Positions 10,102 through 20,436 are shown, counted from the stretch's first letter. The stretch: DNA of 64,000 nt from Lutibacter sp. (GCA_027449025.1 DAIDMK010000001.1:62001-126000), one strand, 5' to 3'. Numbers and translations are program-made. The notes: a model not told the origin generated them from the sequence alone.

Positions 10102-11415
10102 ATGTATACCTTTTCAAGTAAATTAAAAACATTATCATTAGCATTAATGGTTATTGGACTTTTAGGAGTTGGTTATGGATTTTTATCTGCACCTGCATCA
10201 GTAGATGAAGTTAAAGTGCTATTGCAAGAAAGTCATAATGCACATGGTGAAGTTGCTACAACCGACGGTCAAACAGTGGCAGAAAGCAGCAATGCTGTAC
10301 AATCTGAAGAAGCCCATGCAGCGCATGTATATCATTTATTAAAAAACAAACCTTGGTCGTCACTATACGTTGCCTTGTTTTTCTTTTTTATGATATCATT
10401 GGGAACACTCGCATTTTATGCTATTCAACATGCGTCACAAGCTGGATGGTCAATAGTTTTGTTTCGGGTAATGGAAGGAATCACGGCGTATTTACCTGTC
10501 GGCGGAATATTGTTATTTGTATTTTTTGTGCTTTCAGCCGCACATATGAATCATTTGTTTGTTTGGATGGATCCTGAAGTAGTTGCCAATGATGCGTTAA
10601 TTCAGAATAAAGCAGGCTATTTAAATGTACCATTCTTTTTGGTTAGAGCCGCTATTTATATTCTTGGTTGGATATTGTATCGCAATTATGCTAGAAAAAT
10701 GACCCTTAAACAAGATGCTTCATCTGACTTGAGCAACTACAGAAAATTGTTTAAAAGTTCAGCAGCATTTTTAGTGTTTTTCCTAGTAACTGAATCAATG
10801 ATGTCTTGGGACTGGATTATGTCTTTAGATCCGCATTGGTATAGCACATTATTTGGTTGGTATGTATTCTCAGGCCTAATAGTTTCAGCAATTACAACCA
10901 TCGCATTGGTTGCAATTTATTTAAAAGGAAATGGCTATTTGGAATTTGTAAACGATAGCCACTTACACGATTTAGCCAAATATATGTTTGGATTTAGTAT
11001 TTTTTGGGCCTATTTATGGTTCTCGCAGTTTATGTTGATTTGGTATGCAAATATCCCTGAAGAAGTAACTTATTTTGTGTCCAGATTCAACGAATATAAA
11101 GTTCCGTTTTTAGGAATGGTTGTTTTAAACTTTGTTTTTCCGCTATTAATATTAATGAATAGCGATTATAAACGTGTTCCTTGGTTTATTGTAACTGCTG
11201 GTATTGTTGTATTAATTGGACATTATATTGATGTTTTTGTGATGATTATGCCCGCAACAGTTGGAGACCAATGGTTTATTGGCATTTCTGAAATAAGTTC
11301 AGTATTGCTTGTTTTGGGTATTTTCATTTATGTGGTATTTAATGCCTTGACAAAAGCACCATTATTGGCAAAAGGAAATCCTTTCATCAAAGAAAGTGAA
11401 CATTTTCATTATTAA
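10102..11415 (+). CDS. actF: Alternative complex III quinol:cytochrome c subunit ActF
   Basis: ActC-like polytopic protein ending the act operon. Confidence 0.88.
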   Translation: MYTFSSKLKTLSLALMVIGLLGVGYGFLSAPASVDEVKVLLQESHNAHGEVATTDGQTVAESSNAVQSEEAHAAHVYHLLKNKPWSSLYVALFFFFMISLGTLAFYAIQHASQAGWSIVLFRVMEGITAYLPVGGILLFVFFVLSAAHMNHLFVWMDPEVVANDALIQNKAGYLNVPFFLVRAAIYILGWILYRNYARKMTLKQDASSDLSNYRKLFKSSAAFLVFFLVTESMMSWDWIMSLDPHWYSTLFGWYVFSGLIVSAITTIALVAIYLKGNGYLEFVNDSHLHDLAKYMFGFSIFWAYLWFSQFMLIWYANIPEEVTYFVSRFNEYKVPFLGMVVLNFVFPLLILMNSDYKRVPWFIVTAGIVVLIGHYIDVFVMIMPATVGDQWFIGISEISSVLLVLGIFIYVVFNALTKAPLLAKGNPFIKESEHFHY

Positions 11416-11440
11416 AATCATAAATATAATATAGATAAAG

Positions 11441-11473
11441 AGTCCTGAAGTTTAAATATTCAGGATTTTTTTT
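11441..11473 (+). terminator. Terminator between actF and coxB
   Basis: tcctgaa ... ttcagga followed by T8. Confidence 0.6.
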
Positions 11474-11509
11474 ATATTTGACATTACTATAACTACTATC
11501 TAAAAAAAC

Positions 11510-12517
11510 ATGACTGCATTATTTTATATTTTACTCGTAATTGCAATAGGTATTGCAATGTGGCAAATAATAAGTATTTTTAATTTGAAAGGCGTAATTG
11601 CCACAGAAAAGGATAACAATACCCAAGGAATTTTATTTGCGATTTTTGGAATTTTCTTTTACGGATTAATGATATTTTCATTTTGGAAATACTCTGTGAT
11701 TCTGTTGCCTGAGTCCGCTTCTATTGAAGGTGCTCGCATTGATAATTTGTATGTGGTAACAATGTTACTTATTTTATCTGTACAGGCAATTACCCAATTC
11801 TTATTGTTTTATTTCGCTTTTAAATACCGTGGAATAAAAGGAAGAAAGGCATTGTTTTATGCGGATAGCCATAAATTAGAAATGATTTGGACCATTATTC
11901 CAGCAGTTGTTCTTGCTGGTTTGGTGCTTTACGGACTTTCAGTTTGGAATGATGTTATGGATGCTTCTGATGCAGATAACCCTTTAATTGTTGAATTATA
12001 TGCCAAACAATTTCAATGGGAAGCCCGGTACGCTGGAGCCGACAATGAATTGGGGCGAGCCAATGTGCGCAATATAAAAGGGATCAATACAATGGGAGTT
12101 GATATGACCGATAAAAATTCAATCGATGATATTCCAACCAGAGAATTGCATTTACCAAAAGGGCGACAAGTTATTTTTAAGTTTCGATCTCAAGACGTTT
12201 TGCATTCCGCATATATGCCACATTTTAGAGCGCAAATGAACTGTGTGCCAGGAATGGTGACCCAGTTTTCTTTTACGCCAAATATGACTACACAAGAAAT
12301 GAGAGCTAATAAAAAAACCATCGCAAAAGTTGAAGGGATAAATAAAATAAGAGCAGAAAAAGGTGAAGATATTTATGAATTTGATTATTTACTTCTTTGC
12401 AACAAAATTTGTGGCGCTTCACATTACAATATGCAAATGAAGATTATTGTTGAGGAAGAAACTGCATTTAACAGTTGGTTAAGCGGTCAAAAAACAATTG
12501 CTGAAGTTGTACAATAA
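11510..12517 (+). CDS. coxB: Cytochrome c oxidase subunit II
   Basis: CuA motif CNKICGASHYNM and two TM helices; adjacent to coxA. Confidence 0.92.
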   Translation: MTALFYILLVIAIGIAMWQIISIFNLKGVIATEKDNNTQGILFAIFGIFFYGLMIFSFWKYSVILLPESASIEGARIDNLYVVTMLLILSVQAITQFLLFYFAFKYRGIKGRKALFYADSHKLEMIWTIIPAVVLAGLVLYGLSVWNDVMDASDADNPLIVELYAKQFQWEARYAGADNELGRANVRNIKGINTMGVDMTDKNSIDDIPTRELHLPKGRQVIFKFRSQDVLHSAYMPHFRAQMNCVPGMVTQFSFTPNMTTQEMRANKKTIAKVEGINKIRAEKGEDIYEFDYLLLCNKICGASHYNMQMKIIVEEETAFNSWLSGQKTIAEVVQ

Positions 12518-12550
12518 AAATTAACTACTACTTACTAAAAAAAATATAAT

Positions 12551-14302
12551 ATGTCAAATCATCACCACAAAGAAACGTTTATTACAAAATACGTTTTTAG
12601 TACTGACCATAAAATGATTTCAAAACAGTATCTAGTTACCGGTATTTTTATGGGAATTATTGGGGTCTTTATGTCAATGTTGTTCAGATTACAAATTGCT
12701 TGGCCAGATACTTCTTTTAGTATTATCGAGGCTTTTTTAGGTCGCCATCAAGATGGAGGCGTTATGTCTCCAGATATTTACTTGGCAATAGTTACTATTC
12801 ACGGTACCATTATGGTTTTCTTCGTTTTAACTGCAGGTTTAAGCGGAACATTTAGTAATTTACTAATACCATTACAAATTGGCGCACGTGATATGGCTTC
12901 AGGATTTTTAAATATGGTGTCTTATTGGTTATTCTTTTTGTCAAGTGTAATTATGCTTTCTTCACTTTTTGTTGAAGCAGGACCTGCTGCAGCCGGTTGG
13001 ACAATTTATCCGCCATTGAGTGCTTTACCTCAGGCCATTCCAGGATCTGGAATGGGAATGACACTTTGGTTGATTTCAATGGCAATATTTATTGCTTCTT
13101 CTTTAATGGGTTCGTTAAATTACATTGTAACAGTAATTAATTTAAGAACTGTTGGGATGACAATGACAAAATTGCCTCTAACAATTTGGGCGTTTTTTGT
13201 GACGGCCATTATTGGGGTGGTTTCATTTCCTGTATTGCTTTCTGCTGCCTTATTGTTAATTTTTGACAGAAGTTTTGGAACTTCATTTTATTTATCAGAT
13301 ATATTTATTCAAGGAGAAGTTTTGCATTACCAAGGTGGTTCTCCTGTTTTGTTTGAGCATTTATTTTGGTTCTTGGGTCATCCTGAAGTGTATATTGTTA
13401 TATTGCCTGCTATGGGTATTGTTTCTGAAATTATTGCTTGTAATTCAAGAAAGCCTATTTTTGGTTACAGAGCCATGATTGGTTCAATTATGGCCATCGC
13501 ATTTTTATCGACAATTGTTTGGGGACATCATATGTTTGTGTCTGGAATGAATCCCTTTTTAGGTTCTGTATTTACATTTACAACCTTATTAATTGCGATT
13601 CCTTCCGCAGTAAAAGCTTTTAACTGGATTACAACATTGTGGAAAGGAAATCTTCAAATGAATCCGGCAATGCTATTTTCCATTGGATTTGTTTCTACGT
13701 TTATTTCTGGAGGTTTAACAGGCTTGGTACTTGGGGACAGTGCATTAGATATTAATGTCCACGATACTTATTTTGTGGTTGCCCACTTTCACTTGGTAAT
13801 GGGTGTATCGGCTATTTACGGAATGTTTGCTGGTGTTTATCATTGGTTTCCTAAAATGTATGGTAGAATGATGAATAAAGCATTGGGCTATTGGCATTTT
13901 TGGTTTACTGTGATAGCGGCTTACGGTGTTTTCTTCCCTATGCACTTTGTTGGATTGGCAGGTTTGCCAAGAAGATATTACGCCAATACCGCATTTCCGT
14001 TATTTGACGATGTTGCCGACGTAAATATAGTAATTACCATGTTTGCCATTTTGGGCGGTGCAGCACAAATCATTTTCTTAACAAATTTCTTTATCAGTAT
14101 TTATAAAGGCAAAAAGGCAACACAAAATCCTTGGAAATCAAACACGTTGGAGTGGACAACTCCTGTTGCACATGTTCATGGAAACTGGCCTGGCGAACTT
14201 CCTGCAGTTCATCGTTGGCCTTATGATTATAGCAAACCTGGGCATGCAGAAGATTATGTTTCTCAAATTACGCCTTTATATGACGGGGAAGAGGAATCTT
14301 AA
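12551..14302 (+). CDS. coxA: Cytochrome c oxidase subunit I
   Basis: WFLGHPEVYIVILPAMG, HDTYFVVAHFHLVMG heme/CuB ligand motifs. Confidence 0.96.
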   Translation: MSNHHHKETFITKYVFSTDHKMISKQYLVTGIFMGIIGVFMSMLFRLQIAWPDTSFSIIEAFLGRHQDGGVMSPDIYLAIVTIHGTIMVFFVLTAGLSGTFSNLLIPLQIGARDMASGFLNMVSYWLFFLSSVIMLSSLFVEAGPAAAGWTIYPPLSALPQAIPGSGMGMTLWLISMAIFIASSLMGSLNYIVTVINLRTVGMTMTKLPLTIWAFFVTAIIGVVSFPVLLSAALLLIFDRSFGTSFYLSDIFIQGEVLHYQGGSPVLFEHLFWFLGHPEVYIVILPAMGIVSEIIACNSRKPIFGYRAMIGSIMAIAFLSTIVWGHHMFVSGMNPFLGSVFTFTTLLIAIPSAVKAFNWITTLWKGNLQMNPAMLFSIGFVSTFISGGLTGLVLGDSALDINVHDTYFVVAHFHLVMGVSAIYGMFAGVYHWFPKMYGRMMNKALGYWHFWFTVIAAYGVFFPMHFVGLAGLPRRYYANTAFPLFDDVADVNIVITMFAILGGAAQIIFLTNFFISIYKGKKATQNPWKSNTLEWTTPVAHVHGNWPGELPAVHRWPYDYSKPGHAEDYVSQITPLYDGEEES

Positions 14303-14314
14303 AAATTAAAACAT

Positions 14315-14359
14315 AAAATACAAAGACTTTTCAATTTTTTTGAAAAGTCTTTGTATTTT
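14315..14359. terminator. Bidirectional terminator between convergent coxA and FemAB-like gene
   Basis: Perfect 19-bp arms aaaatacaaagacttttca / tgaaaagtctttgtatttt. Confidence 0.8.
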
Positions 14360-14362
14360 GGG

Positions 14363-15466
14363 CTAATTGCTTAGTTCATGCATTTTATATAATTCATAAA
14401 TTTTATGATTATATGGATAATCCCAACACCCCATTCTATGAAATAAATTACCACCAAACCCTTTTTTGTAAATATGAATGCCACGGAGTGGATGTTTTTG
14501 ATCTAAATTGGGAGCGGAACCAAACATATCATATTTTGAACAACCCAGATTTTTAGCCATTTTTATAGATTCCCATTGAAGCGCATAACTTGCCATTAAA
14601 TCTTTATTATTGGAAGAAGAAGCACCATATAAATAAATAGCTTTTTTATTGGATAACACTAAAAACATTGATGCTAAAAAAGCGCCATCCCTTTCAGCCA
14701 TAAGCATTTTTACATTGACGCCACTTTTAGTATTATCTTGATTTTTTATTATAGAAGAAAAGTATTCCTTATGTTGCATTGGAAGGCCTTGTCTTATTGC
14801 TGTTTCTTTATATAAGTTATACCAATTATCAATTTGTTCAATACCATATTCCTTTACTTGAATTCCTTTTTTATGTGCGTTTCGAATGTTATACCTAGTA
14901 TTATATCTCATATTGTAGAGTAAATCCCTTTCCTTTAATGATAAATCTAAAAAGAAAGTATTTTTAGGAAGTATATCTCTAGGACTCTTTTTTAAGTTCC
15001 AATTTTCAGTTTTAAAATTAACTCTAAGCTCTTGAATTTCACTCTGTGGAGGTCCAATCCAATTACCAGTTTCGTCAAAATGATCATCTTCAACTGCCCA
15101 TTGGTTTTGCCACATTAGGTCATATCGAATAAAAACACAATTTGAAGGAAGCTGCAATTTTAATATTTCTGATAGTTGTTCCAAAAACACACCGTGATTT
15201 TCAAAATCTGGCTCTAATTCTGGACCATACGGAACATAAGCATAACAAAGGTTTGCATCGATATATTTTATTAAAACTAAGATATCATCATTTACCGTTA
15301 TTGATGAAGATGTGGAATTGTAAATTAAATCTTTTGAAACGGTTAATTCAAATCCGCAAGGTATAAACCCTTGTTTACTTTTTAATCGCCCCCAAAAGGT
15401 TGTTTGTGGTAGAATATTTGTCGGTCTAATTTCTTCAATTTCTTTCTTCTCTAAACTACAAATCAT
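14363..15466 (-). CDS. FemAB/FemX-like GNAT-fold peptidyltransferase
   Basis: FemAB-type C-terminal block (FLASMFLVLSNKKAIYLYGASSS...YALQWESIKMAKNLGCSKYDMFG, HPLRGIHIYKKGFGG). Confidence 0.8.
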   Translation of the reverse strand: MICSLEKKEIEEIRPTNILPQTTFWGRLKSKQGFIPCGFELTVSKDLIYNSTSSSITVNDDILVLIKYIDANLCYAYVPYGPELEPDFENHGVFLEQLSEILKLQLPSNCVFIRYDLMWQNQWAVEDDHFDETGNWIGPPQSEIQELRVNFKTENWNLKKSPRDILPKNTFFLDLSLKERDLLYNMRYNTRYNIRNAHKKGIQVKEYGIEQIDNWYNLYKETAIRQGLPMQHKEYFSSIIKNQDNTKSGVNVKMLMAERDGAFLASMFLVLSNKKAIYLYGASSSNNKDLMASYALQWESIKMAKNLGCSKYDMFGSAPNLDQKHPLRGIHIYKKGFGGNLFHRMGCWDYPYNHKIYELYKMHELSN

Positions 15467-15686
15467 TAATATCTAATTTTTTGCAAAAATAAAAAAAAAT
15501 CATTTTTATATAAAATTATAGGCGTATTAAATTGAAGTTTAAAACAAATATCATGGTATATTTTAGTTATCATTGTTGGTGTTTTTGATAAAAATTCTAG
15601 CAACCTATTATTTAGTGCGTTTCTCTATTTTTATATGAATGCAATTAATAATTATTAATTATTAATTAATAATTATCATACTTCAT

Positions 15687-15694
15687 TATCTTTG
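15687..15694 (+). promoter_or_regulatory. Bacteroidetes -7 element of ruvB promoter
   Basis: TATCTTTG (TAnnTTTG) 5 nt before the ruvB ATG at 15700. Confidence 0.4.
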
Positions 15695-15699
15695 TTTTT

Positions 15700-16722
15700 A
15701 TGAACGAAAACTTAAATCCTGAAAAAAAATCTGCTTCACCTGAAGATTTGGACGTTGAAAAAAAGTTGCGTCCTTTATCATTTGATGATTTTACGGGTCA
15801 GGAACAGGTTATAGACAATCTTAAGATTTTTGTAAAAGCGGCCAATTTAAGAAACGAAGCTTTGGACCACACCTTATTTCATGGACCTCCTGGACTTGGT
15901 AAAACTACTTTGGCCCATATATTAGCGAATGAATTAAATGTTGGACTTAAAATTACTTCAGGTCCTGTATTGGATAAACCAGGAGATTTAGCGGGATTGC
16001 TCACCAACTTAAGCGAACGCGATGTATTATTTATTGATGAAATTCATCGATTAAGTCCAATTGTGGAAGAGTATTTATATTCGGCCATGGAAGATTATCG
16101 CATTGATATTATGATTGAATCTGGACCTAACGCCCGCACAGTTCAAATAGATTTAGAACCTTTCACTTTAATTGGGGCAACTACGCGTTCTGGTTTGTTA
16201 ACGGCACCAATGCGAGCACGTTTTGGAATTAGTAGCCGTTTACAATATTATAATACTGAATTACTGACAACCATTGTACAACGCAGCGCAACTATTTTAA
16301 AAGTGCCTATTTCTATGGAATCAGCCATCGAAATAGCAGGAAGAAGCAGGGGTACGCCAAGAATTGCGAATGCCCTGTTAAGAAGAGTCCGTGATTTTGC
16401 CCAAATTAAAGGAAACGGAAAAATTAGTATTGAAATTGCTAGATATGCACTAAACGCATTAAATGTTGATGCGCATGGCTTGGATGAAATGGATAATAAA
16501 ATACTGACCACAATCATTGATAAGTTCAAAGGTGGCCCTGTTGGAATTAGCACCATTGCAACGGCTGTTGGTGAAAATACCGAAACCATTGAAGAAGTTT
16601 ACGAACCATTTTTGATTCAGGAAGGCTTTATCATGCGAACACCACGCGGACGAGAAGTAACAGAACTTGCCTACAAACATTTAGGGAAAATTAAAGGAAA
16701 TATTCAAGGAGATTTATTTTAG
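15700..16722 (+). CDS. ruvB: Holliday junction branch migration helicase RuvB
   Basis: [46 protein letters not shown]. Confidence 0.97.
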   Translation: MNENLNPEKKSASPEDLDVEKKLRPLSFDDFTGQEQVIDNLKIFVKAANLRNEALDHTLFHGPPGLGKTTLAHILANELNVGLKITSGPVLDKPGDLAGLLTNLSERDVLFIDEIHRLSPIVEEYLYSAMEDYRIDIMIESGPNARTVQIDLEPFTLIGATTRSGLLTAPMRARFGISSRLQYYNTELLTTIVQRSATILKVPISMESAIEIAGRSRGTPRIANALLRRVRDFAQIKGNGKISIEIARYALNALNVDAHGLDEMDNKILTTIIDKFKGGPVGISTIATAVGENTETIEEVYEPFLIQEGFIMRTPRGREVTELAYKHLGKIKGNIQGDLF

Positions 16723-16728
16723 TTTTTA

Positions 16729-16746
16729 TTGTGATGTTCATCACAA
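16729..16746. promoter_or_regulatory. CRP/FNR-family-like operator upstream of SulP operon
   Basis: Perfect inverted repeat TTGTGATGTTCATCACAA (TGTGA-N6-TCACA), about 32 bp upstream of the -7 element TACTTTTG at 16766-16773. Confidence 0.5.
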
Positions 16747-16802
16747 AACTAAAAATTGTTCACACTACTTTTGATTGAGTAAAAATTCGAATCTTATTGG
16801 CT

Positions 16803-18545
16803 ATGGATTTAAAAAAAATATTTCCTTTTTTAATTTGGCTACCCTTAGTAAAAAGCACTTGGAAAGATGATTTAATTGCGGGAATTACAGGAACTGTTAT
16901 TGTAATTCCACAAGCAGTAGCTTTCGCATTAATAGCTGGTATGCCACCAGTTTACGGATTTTATATTGCAATGATAGCTCCAATTATTGCGGCACTTTGG
17001 GGATCTTCATATCATTTAATATCAGGTCCTACAACAACAAGCTCAATAGTTGTTTTTGCTATTATCACAAAGTATTATCACCCAGAAAATGAAATAGATT
17101 TATATATTTCTATGACCATTGTTTTATCATTTATGGCTGGAGTTATTAAGTTATTAATGGGGATTTTTAAAATGGGTAAACTTGTTGATTTTGTTTCAAA
17201 CTCCGTTGTAATTGGTTTTACTGCTGGTGCTGGAATTTTAATTGCATTTAAACAGCTAAAACATGTTTTTGGAATAAATGTACCACAAGGTTCCAAGATA
17301 TATGAAGTTGTAAATTATTTAGTTTTACATATTAAAGAAACCAATTTTTATGCTTTAATTGTCGCCTTAGCAACACTTATAATAGCGATACTAATAAAAA
17401 AATTCGTAAAGAAAATTGCAAGATTTAACTTACTCATTGCAATGGTTTTAGGAACTTTTCTTGCTATTTATTTGGGTGGAGAACATTCAGGTATTCAAAC
17501 AGTTGGTTCTATTCCAGGCCATTTGCCTTCTTTTAAAATTCCGGATTTCAGTTTCGATTGGATGCAAAAATTATTTCCTGGGGCAATTGTTTTAGCACTT
17601 TTGGGGTTGGTTGAAGCGATTTCAATTTCAAGAGCTGTTGCTTTACATTCTCATCAAAAATTAAACAATAACCAGGAATTTATTGGGCAAGGATTGTCAA
17701 ATATAATACCTAGTTTTTTCTCTTGTTATGCAAGTTCAGGCTCTTTTACGCGTTCAGGTGTAAACTATCAAGCAGGAGCTAAAACACCTCTTTCTGCAAT
17801 TATTGCAGGTCTGGGTTTAATTGTTGTTTTATTATTTGGAGCTAAATACGCTTCCTATTTACCTAAACCAGCAATGGGAGGAATTATTTTATTGGTGGGG
17901 TATAATTTAATTGATTTTAAACATATAAAACTAATTTATACAAGTAGTAAAAGAGAATTACTTGTATTTAGTTTAACTTTATTAGGGACTTTATTTTTAC
18001 ATTTAGAACAAGCTGTAATTTTAGGTATTGCGGTGTCATTAGTGTTTTATTTGGAACGAACTTCAAAACCGAATGTAGCTGAGTTAGGTTTAAATGAAGA
18101 AAAAAAATTCGTCAATATTATCAGAGATCCTTCGGTAGAAGAATGCCCACAAATAAAAGTGATACGTATTGATGGGTCACTTTATTTTGGTGCTGTTGAA
18201 GAGGTTTCAAATTTTTTCATGAGCATGTATGAAAAACACACCTATAAACATGTTTTAGTTTTATCAAATGGAATTAATTTTATTGATTTGGCAGGGGCTG
18301 AGTGGTTAACCCATGAAGTTAATAAATGGAAGGAAAGAGGTGGTGGAATTTATTTTGTGGGTTTAAAAATTATTAGTCAAGATGTTCTTAATAATGGAGG
18401 TTTTTCTGAAAATATAGGTTACGAAAATTTCTTTAAAGATAAAAATACCGCTATTTCTACAATTTATAAGAAATTAGATAGAAGTATATGTGATAATTGT
18501 ACTATTAAAATTTTTAAAGAGTGTACAAATGAAATTAAGTCTTAA
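16803..18545 (+). CDS. SulP family anion transporter with STAS domain
   Basis: SulP N-terminal motif (PQAVAFALIAGMPPVYGFY), STAS domain, C-terminal CDNCTIKIFKEC; ATG at 16803 preferred over TTG 16797. Confidence 0.9.
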   Translation: MDLKKIFPFLIWLPLVKSTWKDDLIAGITGTVIVIPQAVAFALIAGMPPVYGFYIAMIAPIIAALWGSSYHLISGPTTTSSIVVFAIITKYYHPENEIDLYISMTIVLSFMAGVIKLLMGIFKMGKLVDFVSNSVVIGFTAGAGILIAFKQLKHVFGINVPQGSKIYEVVNYLVLHIKETNFYALIVALATLIIAILIKKFVKKIARFNLLIAMVLGTFLAIYLGGEHSGIQTVGSIPGHLPSFKIPDFSFDWMQKLFPGAIVLALLGLVEAISISRAVALHSHQKLNNNQEFIGQGLSNIIPSFFSCYASSGSFTRSGVNYQAGAKTPLSAIIAGLGLIVVLLFGAKYASYLPKPAMGGIILLVGYNLIDFKHIKLIYTSSKRELLVFSLTLLGTLFLHLEQAVILGIAVSLVFYLERTSKPNVAELGLNEEKKFVNIIRDPSVEECPQIKVIRIDGSLYFGAVEEVSNFFMSMYEKHTYKHVLVLSNGINFIDLAGAEWLTHEVNKWKERGGGIYFVGLKIISQDVLNNGGFSENIGYENFFKDKNTAISTIYKKLDRSICDNCTIKIFKECTNEIKS

Positions 18546-20271
18546 AGATATTTTTCCAATTTTAGAGTGGTTGCCCAATTATAAAAAAGAATTTTTTAAA
18601 AACGACTTGGGAGCAGGGTTGTCTGTTGGAATTATGTTAATACCACAGGGAATTGCTTATGCAATGATTGCAGGATTACCACCAATTTATGGATTGTATA
18701 CCGCGATGATTCCTCAAATTGTTTATGCTATTTTTGGAACTTCTCGCCAGCTTGCAGTTGGACCTGTGGCCATGGACTCTCTTATTGTAGCTTCGGGAGT
18801 TGCTACTTTGGCAGAGATAGGCACGGAGCATTTTATTGAATTTGCAATACTTCTTGCCTTTATGATGGGTGTTTTACAGGTGATATTCGGGATTTTTAAA
18901 TTGGGGTTTTTGGTTAATTTTTTATCAAGACCGGTTATTAGTGGATTCACTTCAGCAGCGGCTTTAATTATCGCTTTAAGTCAATTGAAACATTTGTTGG
19001 GAGTTGATATGCAGCGAAATAATAGAATACACAGCTTGATTTTTGAGGCGCTTCAACATATAAAAGATACCAATCTAGCAACCCTTTCTATCGGCATAAT
19101 TTCTATACTAATTTTGGTTTTTTTTAAACGGTTTTCTAAAAGAATCCCAGCTGCATTGGTGGTAGTTGTACTAGGAATTTTATTCGTTAAATTTTTCAAT
19201 TTGGATCAAATAGGTGTTAAAATTATTGGCGATATTCCAAGCGGATTACCGAATTTTATTGTTCCTTCTTTTGAAAAGCAAACACTTATTGATTTATTTC
19301 CAATTGCATTAACACTTTCCTTTATTGCTTTTTTAGAGGCAATATCCGTTGCCAAAGCGATTGAACTAAAGCACAATGATTATAAAGTGCGGCCGAACCA
19401 AGAGTTAATAGCCTTAGGAATGGGAAATATTGTGGGTTCATTTTTTCAGACTTATCCGGCAACTGGGGGTTTTTCTAGAACCGCGGTGAACAATCAGGCG
19501 GGAGCCAAAACACCAATGGCGGCTATAATTTCGGGATTCGTAGTCGGACTCACCTTATTGTTTTTTACGCCTGTTTTTTACTATTTGCCAGAGGCTGTGC
19601 TTGCCGCAATTATTGTAGTGGCGGTTTTTGGATTGTTAGATTTTAGGGTGCCAAAGCAATTGCTGAAATATTCAAAAAGGGAGCTAGTCATTTTAAACAG
19701 TACGCTTTTAATTACGGCAACTGTTGGCATAAAAGAAGGTATTTTTATTGGTGTCGTGCTGTCGCTCGGCATGTTAATTTATACAACAACCAAACCGCAT
19801 ATTGCAATTTTAGGGAGAATTCCCAACACGCATTTTTATAGGAACATTAAAAGGTTTGAAGGACTTCTTATTACTTCAGAAGCGCTTTTAATTGTACGTT
19901 TTGATGCTCAGTTGTTTTTTGCCAATGTGCAATATTTTAAAGATAAATTAGAATCATCTGTAACAAGAAAGGGAAATAAATTAAAATTAATAATTATAGA
20001 TGGGGAAAGCATCAATAGTATAGACAGCTCTGGAGTGTATATGTTAAACGATGTGATTGCGAAGTATCGAAGCATAAATATTGATATCGCTTTTACCGGA
20101 ATGAAAGGACCAGTGAGAGATGTGTTGGAGAAAAGTGGAATTATAAAAAAAATTGGTTATCAAAATTGCTTTTTGAGCATTCAAGAAGCTGTAGACGCTT
20201 TTGAAGAAAGGAAAAAAAATAAGGAGACAGAAATCAAATATTCTGATTATATAAAACAGACAAATAGGTAA
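18529..20271 (+). CDS. SulP family anion transporter with STAS domain (second, diverged copy)
   Basis: PQGIAYAMIAGLPPIYGLYTA, STAS (IIDGESINSIDSSGVYML); Met at 18529 (MKLSLKDIFPILEW) preferred, overlapping the previous gene by 17 bp. Confidence 0.9.
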   Translation: MKLSLKDIFPILEWLPNYKKEFFKNDLGAGLSVGIMLIPQGIAYAMIAGLPPIYGLYTAMIPQIVYAIFGTSRQLAVGPVAMDSLIVASGVATLAEIGTEHFIEFAILLAFMMGVLQVIFGIFKLGFLVNFLSRPVISGFTSAAALIIALSQLKHLLGVDMQRNNRIHSLIFEALQHIKDTNLATLSIGIISILILVFFKRFSKRIPAALVVVVLGILFVKFFNLDQIGVKIIGDIPSGLPNFIVPSFEKQTLIDLFPIALTLSFIAFLEAISVAKAIELKHNDYKVRPNQELIALGMGNIVGSFFQTYPATGGFSRTAVNNQAGAKTPMAAIISGFVVGLTLLFFTPVFYYLPEAVLAAIIVVAVFGLLDFRVPKQLLKYSKRELVILNSTLLITATVGIKEGIFIGVVLSLGMLIYTTTKPHIAILGRIPNTHFYRNIKRFEGLLITSEALLIVRFDAQLFFANVQYFKDKLESSVTRKGNKLKLIIIDGESINSIDSSGVYMLNDVIAKYRSINIDIAFTGMKGPVRDVLEKSGIIKKIGYQNCFLSIQEAVDAFEERKKNKETEIKYSDYIKQTNR

Positions 20272-20311
20272 TATTTTTAAAATATCTTCTTTTACGTGAT
20301 CAAGATTACAA

Positions 20312-20422
20312 ATGAAAGATTGTTCATCTTGTAAATTTGAGAAACAAGAAATAATTTTAATTAAATATAAACCAATCGATTATGAAGTAAGCATACCTGA
20401 ACTTGATGCAAATACCGATTAA
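20312..20422 (+). CDS. Possible 36-aa small ORF with CxxC motif
   Basis: MKDCSSCKFEKQEIILIKYKPIDYEVSIPELDANTD* in the SulP/MBL intergenic region. Confidence 0.25.
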   Translation: MKDCSSCKFEKQEIILIKYKPIDYEVSIPELDANTD

Positions 20423-20436
20423 TAAATGCGAATTAC

